DNA of 64,000 nt from Linum tenue (lineage: Eukaryota; Streptophyta; Magnoliopsida; Malpighiales; Linaceae). The stretch spans positions 6,287,742-6,351,741 of the forward strand of contig CAMGYJ010000008.1 in NCBI GenBank assembly GCA_946122785.1. Reading direction: 5' to 3'. Numbering within the stretch: position 1 is the stretch's first letter; each line of letters begins with the position of its first letter. The notes beneath the pieces are model-generated. The model saw nothing but the letters and a program-made list of their open reading frames with translations, searched no databases and was not told the origin of the DNA. The translations under genes and the position numbers were made by a program. Positions 52,250-64,000 of the stretch are shown here, piece by piece.

Positions 52250-54203
52250 ATGGCGATGATGATGATGAATCTGAAGCGAGCTGCAACCTCTGCAATTCGA
52301 GCTTTCCCGGCTGCTCCTTCTTCCACCGGAGCTCTGGCTAGACACCTCCACGTAAGCATGAGCCGCCCACTCTTTTATCTTCTTCTTCTTCCATCACTGT
52401 TTTCTGCTCTCTACTCTCCCACCGATCGCCGCGGTTTTCCATCTCCGATTGATTTCCCCGAGCTGGGCCGTGCAGGTGGCAGTAGAGTAGTAAATGTGCA
52501 TTGTGTTTTTTTTTTTTAATTATTTTTTTACTGGTTGAATGGTCAAGCTGCGTAACTCACGAGTCACGCCAACTGTTCACTCGTTCACCGACTCGCTCGC
52601 TTGACGAGTTATCTGAACTCGTGAGCTCAAGCTCGCCTTTTCATTCACCTGTGCGTTTGATGAATTTCGTTATTCCGCCTTGAAAATTGATTTGCTGTTG
52701 ATTCTCATGAGGTGGACGGAACTGTGAATTCAGGGTTCTGTGGGGGAGAGCAAGAAGATCGTGGGAGTGTTCTACAAGGCCAACGAGTACGCCGAGAAGA
52801 ACCCCAATTTCCTGGGCTGCGCAGAGAATGCTTTGGGGATACGGAGCTGGCTGGAATCTCAGGGCCACCAGTACATCGTCACCGACGACAAAGATGGACC
52901 CAACTCCGGTGAGTGTGCAGTAAGAAGAAAAAAAAAAAAAAGAACAATCCATTTGATTTGCTTGCAGAATCCCCAATTGACTAGCAGGTGTTTGATGATT
53001 AAACAGAGCTGGAGAAGCACATCCCTGATCTCCACGTTCTCATATCAACCCCATTCCACCCTGCCTACGTGACGGCTGAGAGGATCAAGAAGGCCAAAAA
53101 CTTGCAGCTACTTCTCACCGCCGGAATCGGATCCGACCACATCGACCTGCCGGCAGCTGCTGCAGCCGGGTTGACTGTTGCGGAGGTCACAGGGAGCAAT
53201 GTGGTCTCCGTTGCTGAGGATGAGCTGATGAGGATTCTCATCCTGATGAGGAACTTCTTGCCTGGTTATCACCAGGTGATCAATGGGGAGTGGGATGTGG
53301 CTGGTATAGCTTACAGGGCTTATGATCTTGAAGCTAAGACGATTGGGACGGTTGGGTGTGGACGAATCGGGAAGCTTTTGCTCCAGAGGCTTAAACCTTT
53401 TGGCTGTAATCTGCTTTACCATGATCGGCTCAAGATGGAGCCCGATCTGGAGAAGCAGATCGGAGCTAAGTTTGAGGAGGATCTTGATGCCATGCTTCCC
53501 AAGTGTGATGTAGTTGTCATTAATACCCCACTTACTGAGAAAACCAAGTGCGTGCTTGCAGTCCGGATCGAGCTTTGCAAATTTCAGTTCTTTCAGTACA
53601 GGGTTGATCTGTAAGTTTTGTGCTATCATGAACTGGATTGAATGTCTTTGTGTTGCAGGGGAATGTTTGACAAAGATAGGATTTCCAAGATGAAGAAAGG
53701 GGTTCTGATCGTGAATAATGCTCGAGGAGCTATAATGGATACACAAGCAGTTGTTGATGGCTGCTCCAGTGGACAGATTGGAGGTAACTCTGTAGATTCC
53801 TAGAACTGACTCAGTAACCAATAATGTTTGCAAGTTCATACCCTCTTACGCCGTGTTAACCTTTCGAATATGAGCAGGATACAGTGGGGATGTTTGGTAT
53901 CCACAGCCAGCTCCAAAGGACCATCCTTGGCGTTACATGCCAAACCAGGCAATGACTCCCCACATCTCCGGCACCACCATTGATGCACAGGTGAGTTCTT
54001 TCTGGTTCGAAACTGTGTGTGATTGTTTCTGCTTCATTTTCCAGCTGAATTTTACTGGTGAGTCTAACCGCAATCTGGAAAATTGGCAGTTGAGGTATGC
54101 TGCTGGAGTGAAGGATATGCTGGACAGATACTTCAAGGGAGAAGATTTCCCCGCACAGAATTACATAGTCAAGGAAGGCCAGCTTGCAAGCCAGTACAAG
54201 TGA
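52250..54203 (+). CDS. FDH: Mitochondrial NAD-dependent formate dehydrogenase
   Basis: Six exons (52250-52351, 52734-52908, 53007-53547, 53659-53783, 53878-53990, 54090-54203) encode 389 residues. The enzyme oxidises formate to CO2 with NAD+. The N-terminus ([18 protein letters not shown]) is a basic presequence typical of this enzyme. Visible are the FDH opening [18 protein letters not shown], the substrate loop [10 protein letters not shown] and [17 protein letters not shown]-binding [11 protein letters not shown], and catalytic PQPAP and TPHISGTT with the active-site His. Where many plant FDHs read GDVWDPQP this one has GDVWYPQP. The reading frame is intact and the gene is probably stress-responsive as in other plants. 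Confidence 0.96.
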
Positions 54204-54621
54204 CCTCGCTTCCAATGTCTCTTCTGCTTCTGCATCTGCATCGCGAATAATAATGTGGCTCTAAGCATGGTAGAGTTCAACTTGTAATCCTTAGGCTATG
54301 TAATGGAAGACAATCTCTGCATAGGTCTCAATAAACTTAACCGTTAAACAGAGAGAACCTTCTGATGAAAATGATTTGGTCTTCAGAAATTGGATGGTGA
54401 ATTGGTGATAAATGTTGTATGCCTTAGTGATGGTTTAAATTTCGCCAGCAAGAATCATTCAGCTATTCGCAACCTGGTTCCGGTACATCGGATTCCAAGT
54501 AACAAGCAGGGACCTCTATTCTCTTCAATCAACTGCAATCTGCTCCGGCAAGCAGAGAAGCGAATGAACTCGTTGACATTCTCAATCAAGAACTCTTAGT
54601 ATGCACACATACAAATACTTT
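54204..54621. other. Convergent 3' region of FDH and PSA3
   Basis: 418 bp holds the 3' ends of two converging genes. The cggcaagcagagaag-type sequence has no coding signature and no terminator-like structure stands out. Confidence 0.4.
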
Positions 54622-55641
54622 TTAACTATCATTGTTCTGCTGAAGGAACTGGAGATCTTTCATCTGCAATTGAACAGCTTCTTTGGACAGCTGTTTGGCC
54701 TCTGGGACATCCATTCCATCTAAACCTTCAGCAACTCTTGTTGCTTTCTCTTCCAGAATCCTCTCCATCTCTTTCGGCTTAACCAATGGGAAAACCGCTG
54801 CCAACATTACACTGAGAAGTCTCTTGTCTTCCTCTTCTATAGGATCCTTCCCAAAGCAACAAACATAAATTGCATCTAACGCCTTCTCTGCTCGGGCCTC
54901 CATCGGAACAAAAGGCGCTGCCCCTTTCGACTTTGATCGTCTCTACAGTTTCACAATGTGCCGCAAAAAGATTTAGTCCAGGCGAGTATAACTAACTAAC
55001 AGATTCCAGTTCTATTGTTTCTGAAGGTCTGAGTCTTACCTCTTTCGCTGCATCCATCAAAGCAATGAAACTCTGCTCTTCGAATTCAATATCGGTGGAA
55101 ATCCGAAGTCTTGCTACCCCTTCCAAAATCTCTTCAGATTTCAGGAGCCCTGCCCCTACAGCCGCCACCCAACAGCAAAGCAGAACATATAGAGGATCCC
55201 CTGCCTACAAGGACGGGAAAACACTTTAATCAAATTTCATTGCCGCAAATGATCGAACACCAGACGGGCAAGCAGAATTACCTTGCCGCGCCTGTCCTTG
55301 AACTCGACAAAAGCTCTGGAGTCCATAATGGTGCATTTCTTGCCGACCCTCCTTCTGAACTCCGCGAAATCGATGAGGTCGCTTCCGACTCCGCCTTCGT
55401 CGCTGATAATTCTGGCTATGAGACCGACAACGGGGAGGGAACCGATGACTTTGTTGGCGAAGCCGGAGATGGAGTTGGGGTTCTCCATGTAAGCTCTGAC
55501 GGAGAGTAATCCATTCGAATTCTGCGAGTGCCGAATTCTGGGTACTGCGTAGTTTACGAAGATTCTGTGCTGGAAGCTTTGCAGTAATGGCGAAATGGAA
55601 GATAGGGATGAAGGAGGTGATGTCGGAGTAGTCACCACCAT
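54622..55641 (-). CDS. PSA3: Photosystem I assembly factor PSA3, chloroplast
   Basis: Three exons (55641-55282, 55204-55040, 54942-54622) give 281 residues. The Ser/Pro-rich N-terminus (VVTTPTSPPSSLSS) looks like a chloroplast transit peptide. The mature part is highly conserved: GSLPVVGLIARIISDEGG, DLIDFAEFRRRVGKKC, AGDPLYVLLCCWVAAVGAG, GVARLRISTDIEFEEQ and the C-terminus KEAVQLQMKDLQFLQQNN. In Arabidopsis the protein works with PYG7 on the stromal side of thylakoids to promote photosystem I assembly. Introns fall in phase 0. The gene appears intact. Confidence 0.93.
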
Positions 55642-58485
55642 GGCTGTGAAAGCATATGTGGCGGGTTAATCTTTGATTTCCCCGTGGTTTATCGGCCGCA
55701 CGTTTATATACGTTATCCACAACGAGGAATAGCAGTTATAGGCTCATGGGCCGAGTTTTTTAATTGGGTTTGGCCCGTGAGACCGAAGTTGGTAATTCTC
55801 CAGCGCGCCCTGATAAAATATTTGTTTTTACTTTTTAGTGCCATTTTCCTTCTTTTTTTTCTTTTGTCATATGGTGCCTAAATCCATTATATTAATTGAA
55901 TCGGGATATAAATATCTCATCATGGCCATATCCCTATGTAGAACATATTTTCAAGTCAAATTTTTGAACTAGTGTAAGATTTCAATTCCCATATAGCACA
56001 ATGCTCAAAAATTGAATCCATTCCAGATCGTAATAGTGAAACTCATTAGACATACAACAAAATTAGTATAAATCAGATATAGGTTAGCCTATATATATAT
56101 ATATGGTGGCATCTTCGGTGCACCAACTTTTTTTGGTGCATTCAATGCATTCGCCTCATAATCGTCATTCTTAGCAGGCGATTCAAGTGAAAACAATGTC
56201 AATCATCACTTGTAGTATGATGGACAAGAAACACATGAATTTGTACAAAAAATATTCTAGATTTACTTTAATTTGAATGATTTAGGGTTTATGAATTTAT
56301 GGTTAGGGTTTAGGTTTACGATATGGGATTTTGGGTTGGGATCCAAAATTGAGGGTTAAGGGGTTAGAGTAATGGATTGATTAGTTGTGATTCTATGTTA
56401 TGTTATCATATTAGACTAATGTTACCAATTAAAGTTCAAAATTTATTGTATTATGCCTACTTTTAGAGTTGGATGTATGGTATGCTTGTTGGATGTGATA
56501 AAAGTATCTTCTTATTATTAATAATATAATAACTACTACAAAATAATTAAATGAACGATACAAAACTACAAAAACGGTAACACTATATCACTTTAGAATA
56601 ATGTTGTTATCTCAATAGTATCAACGTATTTTAAAATCTTGTACGCTCGTATGATATATTGATAATATCTTACTACAAGTCTGCATAAAAGAAAAACTTA
56701 CCAACAAATGAACAAGATTATCAAAACTTCAATATCATGAAGTAGTAGCATTTGAGTCCAACAGTCATGTGATTAACATCATCACATGTGAGCTAATCAA
56801 CCCTCTAGAATGAGAAAGTTGACGAGAAACAAGAACGATAATCAATTGATGGTGTCAGTCACATGATGAATAACAAGACCAACATGTTTGTTCGTGAGAA
56901 CTGTTTTCCTCCTTATTAACATCTTCATTTCCTATGTGTTGTAACCATGGTTTGTGAAATCGTACCATAATTGTGGTTCAACCGCAAAATACAAGTACTG
57001 CGGTTAAACTGATAGGCGGTATTTAATGACATTAACGGTTGAATATGAAACTGGTACAATATTCTCCAGTACGGTTTCACAAACCATGGTTGTAACTGAA
57101 CATGAAACCCACAATGCTAAAAATTAAAAAAAAAATACACACATTTTTCTGGTTCAGTAACACGATGTGTGATAACTACTCTACGGATTAAATAGATCAG
57201 TTTCACTATATTTGAGGAAAATACATGTTATAGAGTGATGAGAAGATATATATCACATTCTTTAAACCCTAAACAAAACATCCAAATCCTAATTCGAAAT
57301 GGAATGAAAAAGACTACTGAATAAGAACAAAACCGAAAACATATGTATATATATAAACATAGCAACACAATGCAACCTTGAAATAAACCGCAGCAGATTG
57401 CCCATAGCATTCCTCCCAATTGCAAGCTTCTGGCACAGAACCAACTTGGTAAATTAATGGCATCGGAATAAGTCCATATGATCAGAAGGAAAAGGAAGAA
57501 GGAATGTGTAAGTTTGGAAGAAGGATAAGATAGAAGAGAAGGGAACACTGAAGAAGAAGAAGAAGTGGGTAGGGAAGAAGGAAGATACGTATTGGTCAGT
57601 CAGCCAAAGTCCATGTGCCCACATGCCCTGACTGCCTCATACCCATACGTCCCCCTCCTTCAATGCCATCAATAAAAGCTCCTAAAACCCCGACTCGCCG
57701 GACTTTTATTGGGGTGAAAGTTGAAGCGAAAAATTGTTAGAAAATACAGATTTAAGAATATGAAATTCAACAACTTATAATAATTCACCCCAAAAAAATA
57801 GCATATAATGATGAAGTTCACCAAGAATCGCATATATCCCATATGTACTTTGGGAATAATTACGTAGTCCATTATCACAACAATTCGAATGAGATTAGTT
57901 AAGCAAACGTAAATTTGGAGGTTTGGATATGTGAGATTATAATACCAAACAAAAGGAAGAAACTAACCACAACTACAATCGATTGACACTCGAGTTCGAT
58001 GTGAAATGTTTGTGTTTAAAACCCTCCTAAATGATAGTTTCAAGTCTCCTAATAAAGTCTGTGGTTGACTTAGCCTTCCCTGATAAGTAAATTAAAAAGC
58101 TGAAATGTGTATACATTATGATACGAATACGATACAATATAATACAATGTTTTGAATTCACATGAAATCGTTAACCGAAAAAACCAACGAAGTTTAAGTT
58201 GTACAACACATAAGTAAAGGGCAGTTAGTGGCATTACTATGATGTCGTCCTCGATCCATAGTGGCATAGTATATACGGATCCAGCATATAAATAGCAACA
58301 CGGACACCCACCACCACCACACCAGTCTTCTTGCTGCACCTTCCTTCCTCTGCTTTCTCTTTCCCCATTTATTCATTGATGTCTCTCAACTTCCTTCCAT
58401 CACCAGAACAACAAGAAATAAGAGGAAGCACCGAACAACTCTGAAACAAAAAGCCACACAGAAAGAAACAGAGCAAGTGAGAGCC
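55642..58485. other. 2.8-kb AT-rich intergenic region
   Basis: Between PSA3 and the kinase gene I recognise no coding sequence. It contains telomere-like agggttta words around 56283-56330 (tttagggtttatg, gttagggtttagg), an inverted-repeat element at 56938-57095, and the kinase 5' leader from about 58300. Confidence 0.5.
56938..57095. repeat. Short MITE-like inverted repeat
   Basis: aaccatggtttgtgaaatcgtacc near 56943 is inverted as gtacggtttcacaaaccatggtt near 57069, giving arms of about 28 bp around about 100 bp. There is no clear target duplication. Probable foldback MITE. Confidence 0.65.
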
Positions 58486-60628
58486 ATGAAGGAGAAGAAC
58501 GAGAGCGGCGGTGGCGGTGGAGGGTACGTGAGAGCTGATCAGATAGACCTCAAGAGCCTCGACGAGCAGCTGCAGCGCCATCTCTCTCGCGCTTGGACTA
58601 CGGATCAGAAGAACAATTCTACCTCCACCAGGTCCGAGGGTGGCAGCGGATTGCTTCATCCACCTCTTCCTCCTCTGCCTCTCACCTCCTCTGCCTCTGC
58701 CTCTGCCACCTTCAACTCTGCCGCCGCCATCCCCGCCGTGGTAACTGGGCGGAGGCCCGAATGGGAGATTGACCCGGCCAAGCTCATCATCAAGTCCGTC
58801 ATTGCTCGTGGCACCTTCGGCACCGTCCACCGTGGCATTTACGACGGCCTCGATGTTGCTGGTCAGTACTATGTTATCACTCTGTCACTCCTTTTTTTTT
58901 GGCTCACTATTCTCTTCATTTACTCTGTCCATTTTAATTAAATTCAGTTCTGAATGATCATGATGATATTATCAAGATAGCTTCTAGATTAGCAGGAACA
59001 AGGCGATGTGGTAACTTCAAAAAGTTCCAAGTTGACGTCTTTAGGCTTTTAAGGAAGTGGTAATTGCTCACGTACTGATTTAACGATACCGATGGTCGGT
59101 TTGAATTTCATGTTATTAGTTTTTCGTGTATGATCAATCAATTAACAAACTACTCCAATCTCCCCTTGTAAATTACACTAGGAAATGTGTGCTCGGTAGA
59201 GGATTAATTATCATAGAGCCCCTTCCCGTGAGCCATGATTTTCCTTTTTCTCGGCAGCCAAACAGGGGAACAGCTTTTCCTCTGGCATTATCCAGATGAA
59301 TACTGTTACAGAATCCGTGATTTTTTTTTTTTTTTTTCACGAGATCATCGACGGGTTTCCCAAGCTTTTTATAGTTTAACATTTCTTCTGGGTACCCTTT
59401 TTTCCTGAAAAAGTTTCAAACTTTTCGGCTTTTAGTAATAAAAAAATTCACTTTTTTCTGTTGGATAAAAAAGAGTTAAAATAATTGAACTCTAACTCAC
59501 TCTCGTTGTGGTTGGTTCTTGGTTGGGTTGGCCAGTGAAGCTGCTAGATTGGGGAGAAGAAGGTCACAGATCAGATGCAGAAATAGCATCACTAAGGGCT
59601 GCTTTTACTCAAGAAGTAGCTGTATGGCACAAGCTTGATCACCCCAATGTCACCAAGGTATTTTTCTTACTTACACTGTTCGTGTTTTTGTCATACCATA
59701 TCGTCGGTATGGGTTAATGGCACATACCAACGACCATGTTGATACTACTTTATAATGTTTCATGCACGATTTTGCTAAACGGTTAATGTCAGCGAGTTTG
59801 ATTTTCAATTTGGTCAACAAACATGTGCAGTTCATAGGGGCTACCATTGGATCAGCAAGTCTAAACATACAAACTGAGAATGGACACATGGGTATGCCAA
59901 GCAACATATGTTGCGTAGTAGTGGAGTACTGCCCTGGTGGTGCTCTCAAGGCTTACCTCATCAAGAATAGGCGAAGAAAGCTCGCCTTTAAAGTGGTCGT
60001 CCAAATCGCACTCGATCTTGCCAGAGGGTTATTCATTCTCTCAACTCTCTCTCTCACAGTATGTTGTTGGTATTGTTATGTACCTAACTTAACTTAGGAA
60101 ACTTTCAGGTTGAGCTACCTACACACGATGAAGATCGTCCACAGGGACGTGAAAACGGAGAACATGCTCCTCGACAAGTCGAGGACCGTCAAGATTGCCG
60201 ATTTCGGTGTGGCTCGCCTTGAGGCCTCGAACCCCAACGACATGACAGGAGAGACAGGGACCCTAGGATACATGGCACCCGAGGTTCTTAATGGCAATCC
60301 GTACAACAGGAAGTGTGACGTGTACAGCTATGGCATTTGTCTCTGGGAGATATACTGTTGTGACATGCCATACCCTGACCTCAGTTTCTCGGAAATGACA
60401 TCGGCTGTCGTTCGGCAGAACCTGAGGCCCGAGATACCGAGGTGTTGCCCTAGCTCACTGGCAAACGTGATGAGGCGATGCTGGGATGCAAACCCTGACA
60501 AGAGGCCCGAGATGGAGGAGGTCGTTACGATGTTGGAAGCAATTGACACGTCGAGAGGTGGAGGGATGATACCTGGGGATCATCAGCCTCAGAGCTGCCT
60601 CTGCTTCCGCAGGCACCGAGGGCCATGA
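58486..60628 (+). CDS. Raf-like protein kinase of the MRK1 type
   Basis: Four exons (58486-58861, 59536-59657, 59831-60027, 60109-60628) encode 404 residues. The N-terminus has RADQIDLKSLDEQLQRHLSRAW, characteristic of the MRK1 branch of group C Raf-like MAPKKKs, followed by a Ser/Ala/Pro-rich linker. The kinase domain (about 93-385) shows the glycine loop ARGTFGTVHRG, catalytic Lys in VKLLDWG, HRDVKTEN, DFG, and GETGTLGYMAPEV, ending PQSCLCFRRHRGP, whose cysteines might be lipidated. HRD and DFG are intact, so it is an active Ser/Thr-type kinase. Targets are unknown. I start at 58486, the first ATG of the frame. Confidence 0.95.
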
Positions 60629-61208
60629 AAATGGAAATTGCTTCATCTCATTTGTGATGGTGACTGCTTTGGAATATACTGTAAAGTCCTTTTTTTCTAG
60701 CTCTGCTTCATAAAAACTCATGTAAGTTGTCAGTTGATGATTTCTACAACCTTTTCTTATCATATAAGTACACCTAGGTTTCTGCCTTAGACCTACTGAC
60801 ATTCATCAAGAATGCCTAACCAGACAAGAATCTCATGTCTAGAAAATTTGGTGTTTAGTTCCAACCATAACAGAAATCCTAGCCCAACAAGGATTCTATT
60901 TCATGAGAATTCGGTCTTTACTTTACAGAAGTTATTGTTACAGAAGAGCTTTGCTAAAAGCTAAGAGTAGTCTCAAAGAAACAGGTTACAACAAAGGGAC
61001 GTACGACGAATCTTATACGCTTATGCTATGAAAGAATAATGTTCCTTAAAGTTGGACCGAAATGAATGCTGATGATATTACATTCTCAGGAAAAATATCA
61101 TAACTCATAAGTCATAAGAGGATCTTCTCAAGCTCGAAGCAGCACTGTACCTGTGAAGAGAACTCGGGGTCTTTCTAAGAACCTGAAAAGCGATAGAGGT
61201 CTATAGCT
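60629..61208. other. Convergent 3' region of kinase and CYP38
   Basis: 580 bp between stop codons of converging genes. AT-rich with no recognisable feature beyond untranslated sequence. Confidence 0.45.
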
Positions 61209-61773
61209 CTAGCCTGCAATCTTGTAGCTTGGATTGGCCAAATTTTCGAGGCCAGCAACCACTTGCATTGACTCGATTACATCACCAACTTTCACATCTG
61301 CTAAAAGGTCCTCATTCTGGGTTATGTAACCGAACACTGAGTACCGCCCATCCAATATGTTCGCATTGCTAGGAGTGAGTTCACTTTCTTTCAGTAGCCA
61401 GAAGATTTGGCTTGAAGCTGAGTTGTCTTCAAACTCCTGTGAACAGATGAATGTTAACCATTAGGGCATATAAAAGAGTTAAGGAACGATGCCTACCATT
61501 TATATGAATTTGAGCTCCTCACATCTCTGGCCATTGCCATTGTTCCGAATGCATTGAATGGAAGCTTCGTTTGGGCCTTATATAAACCAAGCTCCTGCAA
61601 CCAATACAGTGGAAAACAGCCCGACCGTAAGCCTTCTGTAAATTCAAGTAAAGAGAAGGTTTGGGAGACAGATTCGAAAAAGCATGGCGTCAAGAACCCT
61701 TACTTCCAGAGTTGCACCATAGACAGGTGCTTTCTCTCCGTCCACCATGATTTCTAGAGGAATAGTTCGAGTC

Positions 61774-61805
<32 letters not shown>

Positions 61806-63388
61806 GGGACCTTCAGGATCCCCAGTTTGAACAACAAAGCCATCCGCTGGGATTATGATCAAAGGACATGTCAGTAAGTCAGCCCCAGATATGTCCTCAA
61901 ATCTGGAAAGAAAGTGAGACTGTAAGTTTTGTATAAACTTCACCCCTCTGAATTTGCATGCCATCATAGAAGTGCCTCTGAACCAAGTCCACGAAATTCC
62001 CTGCTGTTACAGGCGCATTGTAACCATCTAGGACAATGCGGAACACACAGTCCTCGAGATTTGGGTTGTCCTTAACCTTGACCTTCATATCCACAGTTGC
62101 TCTACCTTTCAAGAGAGGCATATTTTTGTATTCTTCAGGCACTTCGTAGGGGAAGCCATTCACCATATCCTCTTCAACACTGCAGAGAAATCCAATGCCC
62201 CAGGAAGATCTCAGCTGCAGTCAATGGACAAGGGTATCTATGAGTTCTTAGATGGACTCTAGGTTCTTTTTATCAGTCTTCACTGCACAATATGAATTCG
62301 GTAGCTAATTCATGGACGTCATGATTAAACATGATCCAATCTATATACAATCTTCAACTCGCTCCTCTCTCGTCTACTAACTAGTTAGCATTGACACAAA
62401 ATGCTGAAAGCAACCAACAATATTCCATAACCACCTCAATTTTACTAGGCAGCTCATGCTATTTTGATCCATGAAAACTATTAGAAAGCCGCATCTTGAA
62501 ACCAAAACACAATCAAATGTGCGAAACAAAACTCTCACCTTCCAACATAATCAAGTAGCTCCTTCTGTTTAGGCGCCACGCCATCTCGGTTCCTGCTCTC
62601 CACAATCTGCTGAAGCTCATCAAGCCCAGTTTCCAGCTTGTCAAGCACTTCCCCACCTTGCGCCCTCTTTGGCTCAGCTAATCCGGCAATTATCAAACTC
62701 TTCCCCTGCTTGAGAGCTCGAGATGCCTGCCTCACATTCTACATTTTCACAAACAAAAATACAATCAATCAACGAAGAACACGAGGAGACAAAAGAGCCA
62801 CCATTAAACGTTCTGCAGCCGCCTTACTCTCTCAACAGAATCAAGAGCTTTGAGCCCAGCAATCTTGAGGCTATCAGTGATATCTTCAAGCGGCTTCTGA
62901 ACTTCCCTGATGGCCTTGTTATCAATTGGCAGCGCGTACCTCAACAATGCACCAGGGTCCTTAATTGGCGGCCCGGATATCAAAACGGCAACATCAGGCA
63001 ATGCCGGATTGACAGCAACAGCATTCGCGTCGGGACACCAATCCGCCATCGAAGGCGCCCCAGTTATCAACCCGACCGCCAGAGCAAACGAAACAGCACA
63101 CTCCTTGAAAGAAAATGAATTCCCCTCCCTCCCCTGAAACCAAAGCCCCAACATCGATTAAACCATTTGCCGCGAAGTTGAAAACTTCAATTCCAAATTG
63201 GGAGTACCACTCACCGTTGAATCAGAGCTCTTGAGTGAACAAACCGCCGGAGCTAGGCGCTTGCTGTAGAAGGAGAGTGAAGTAGTGGTGGGACTGGGAA
63301 GCAATCGATTGTGGTGGGTTCTGGGTGTGGCGGGGAAAGATGAGGAATAGTGCCACCGGATTGACGCTCCTGCTGCTGCAGCCGCCAT
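61209..63388 (-). CDS. CYP38: Thylakoid-lumen cyclophilin CYP38 (TLP40)
   Basis: Seven exons (63388-63215, 63133-62828, 62738-62539, 62179-61944, 61846-61704, 61594-61523, 61436-61209) encode 452 residues. A stromal transit peptide ([18 protein letters not shown]) is followed by a hydrophobic lumen-targeting segment ([19 protein letters not shown]) and an acidic mature start. A leucine-rich helical domain ([19 protein letters not shown]) precedes the C-terminal cyclophilin-like domain ([56 protein letters not shown]). In Arabidopsis it is needed for photosystem II assembly and repair, and the cyclophilin domain lacks most isomerase residues, as here. Intact gene. Confidence 0.95.
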
Positions 63389-63900
63389 GGGAAGTGGCAG
63401 TGGAGTACGAACAGAATGGTGGGGGGAAGAGTCCAAACGGGAAATGGAGCTAAAGAAGAAGCATTTAGTTTGACGGATAGATCTTCGCAGATGGGAAGAT
63501 GGGAGATAAGGCAATAATGGTTGCTTCGCTTGGAATGGGGTCAAGTCAAGTGGAGATGGGGGAAGAAAATGAAAAACACAAGGCGGGTTCGGAAAGTGGC
63601 ATCCTCCCAACCTCTCACAATTGGGAATTCGGGATAAGGCAGGGGATAGCGTTTTCGGATTTCCGTTAAGTTTTCCCTCTCGAAGCTTCCGTTTCCCGTC
63701 GCCGTCGCCGGTGGTGGGATTGGATATGGGCTGAGCTCAGGTAGATACTGTATGAGATGGGCTCCCACTTTTAATTTCTCATAATTGGGCCTTACCTTCG
63801 ATCGCCATTATCCAATAATAACAATTGGTCCTTACCCACCTAGAAGAAAAGAAAACTTCACATATATTGATTGAATCCTGAACCTCAATTCTACAAACAA
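63389..63900. promoter_or_regulatory. CYP38 upstream region
   Basis: This contains the CYP38 leader and promoter on the minus strand. No clear TATA box. An open frame continuing upstream of the ATG is not conserved sequence. Confidence 0.4.
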
Positions 63901-64000
63901 AGTCTCCTTCCTGTGAACCTCACCACGAAGATGGATTCTCTCCTCACCAACTTCTTCTGGTCAGGGTCAATGCAGAAAAGCACTATGCATTGGTGTAGGA
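63901..64000 (+). mobile_element. LINE reverse-transcriptase fragment at window edge
   Basis: The plus-strand frame reads SLLPVNLTTKMDSLLTNFFW then SGS..MHWCR, the pattern (LLPxxLxxxxxxxLxxFFWxGxxxxxxxHW) that follows the polymerase core in plant L1-type non-LTR elements. It runs off the window; integrity is unknown. Confidence 0.55.

Noticed and set aside
53108..53839. 243-codon antisense frame over FDH exons 3-4
   Set aside because: It crosses a real splice junction of FDH and mirrors its coding sequence.
56283..56335. agggttta words as an interstitial telomere
   Set aside because: Only scattered, imperfect units; no continuous TTTAGGG array.

Overview
The window is nuclear DNA of a flowering plant, most likely a eudicot. 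The signs are many spliced genes with GT-AG introns, A-type cytochrome P450s, plant-only proteins (CASP-like, PSA3, CYP38, DUF1475), an intron-containing elongator tRNA-Met, and plant LTR, CACTA and hAT transposons. I cannot name the species from sequence alone. All gene models were spliced by eye from reading frames and splice sites.

The left 41 kb is an accessory, rapidly changing region. Bases 1-9759 recur without any difference I could find at 18002-27760 (offset 18,001 bp). Each copy carries a DUF1475 membrane-protein gene (-), a CYP71-type P450 gene (+) and a Ty1/copia retrotransposon (-). In the right copy the copia element is complete (25345-30178, identical 295-bp LTRs, target duplication CTGAC, uninterrupted 1416-residue polyprotein). 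In the left copy it is cut at 9759. Between the copies (9760-18001) lie exon fragments of a TGA-type bZIP gene and an L18a-like gene, a CACTA transposon end, and a CYP80-like P450 gene with a repeat-rich promoter. The simplest history is copia insertion followed by an 18-kb tandem duplication whose right breakpoint fell inside the element; misassembly must be excluded.

To the right are two oxidoreductase genes carrying insertions. A short-chain dehydrogenase gene (31768-35260, -) is split near its end by a 2.6-kb non-autonomous LTR element. A 2-methylene-furan-3-one reductase-like gene (36288-40765, -) has a hAT-type insertion exactly at an exon-intron junction, a second hAT-type element in intron 2, and a tRNA-Met gene in intron 1. 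Three P450 genes, one SDR and one ene-reductase within 41 kb resemble the tailoring part of a specialised-metabolism cluster, but no scaffold-forming enzyme is present.

From 41.8 kb rightwards the region is mostly conserved, apparently intact genes: CASP-like protein (-), a second 2.8-kb non-autonomous LTR element (45272-48050, +), protein farnesyltransferase beta subunit (-), mitochondrial formate dehydrogenase (+), photosystem I assembly factor PSA3 (-), an MRK1-type Raf-like kinase (+) and the thylakoid-lumen cyclophilin CYP38 (-). A LINE reverse-transcriptase fragment runs off the right edge. These genes serve unrelated cell functions and are simply neighbours.

The most unusual items are the near-perfect tandem duplication, the two small LTR elements whose dissimilar ORFs share a C-terminal motif, the transposon sitting exactly at a splice donor, the copia element whose coding frame runs LTR to LTR, and the internally duplicated DUF1475 gene.
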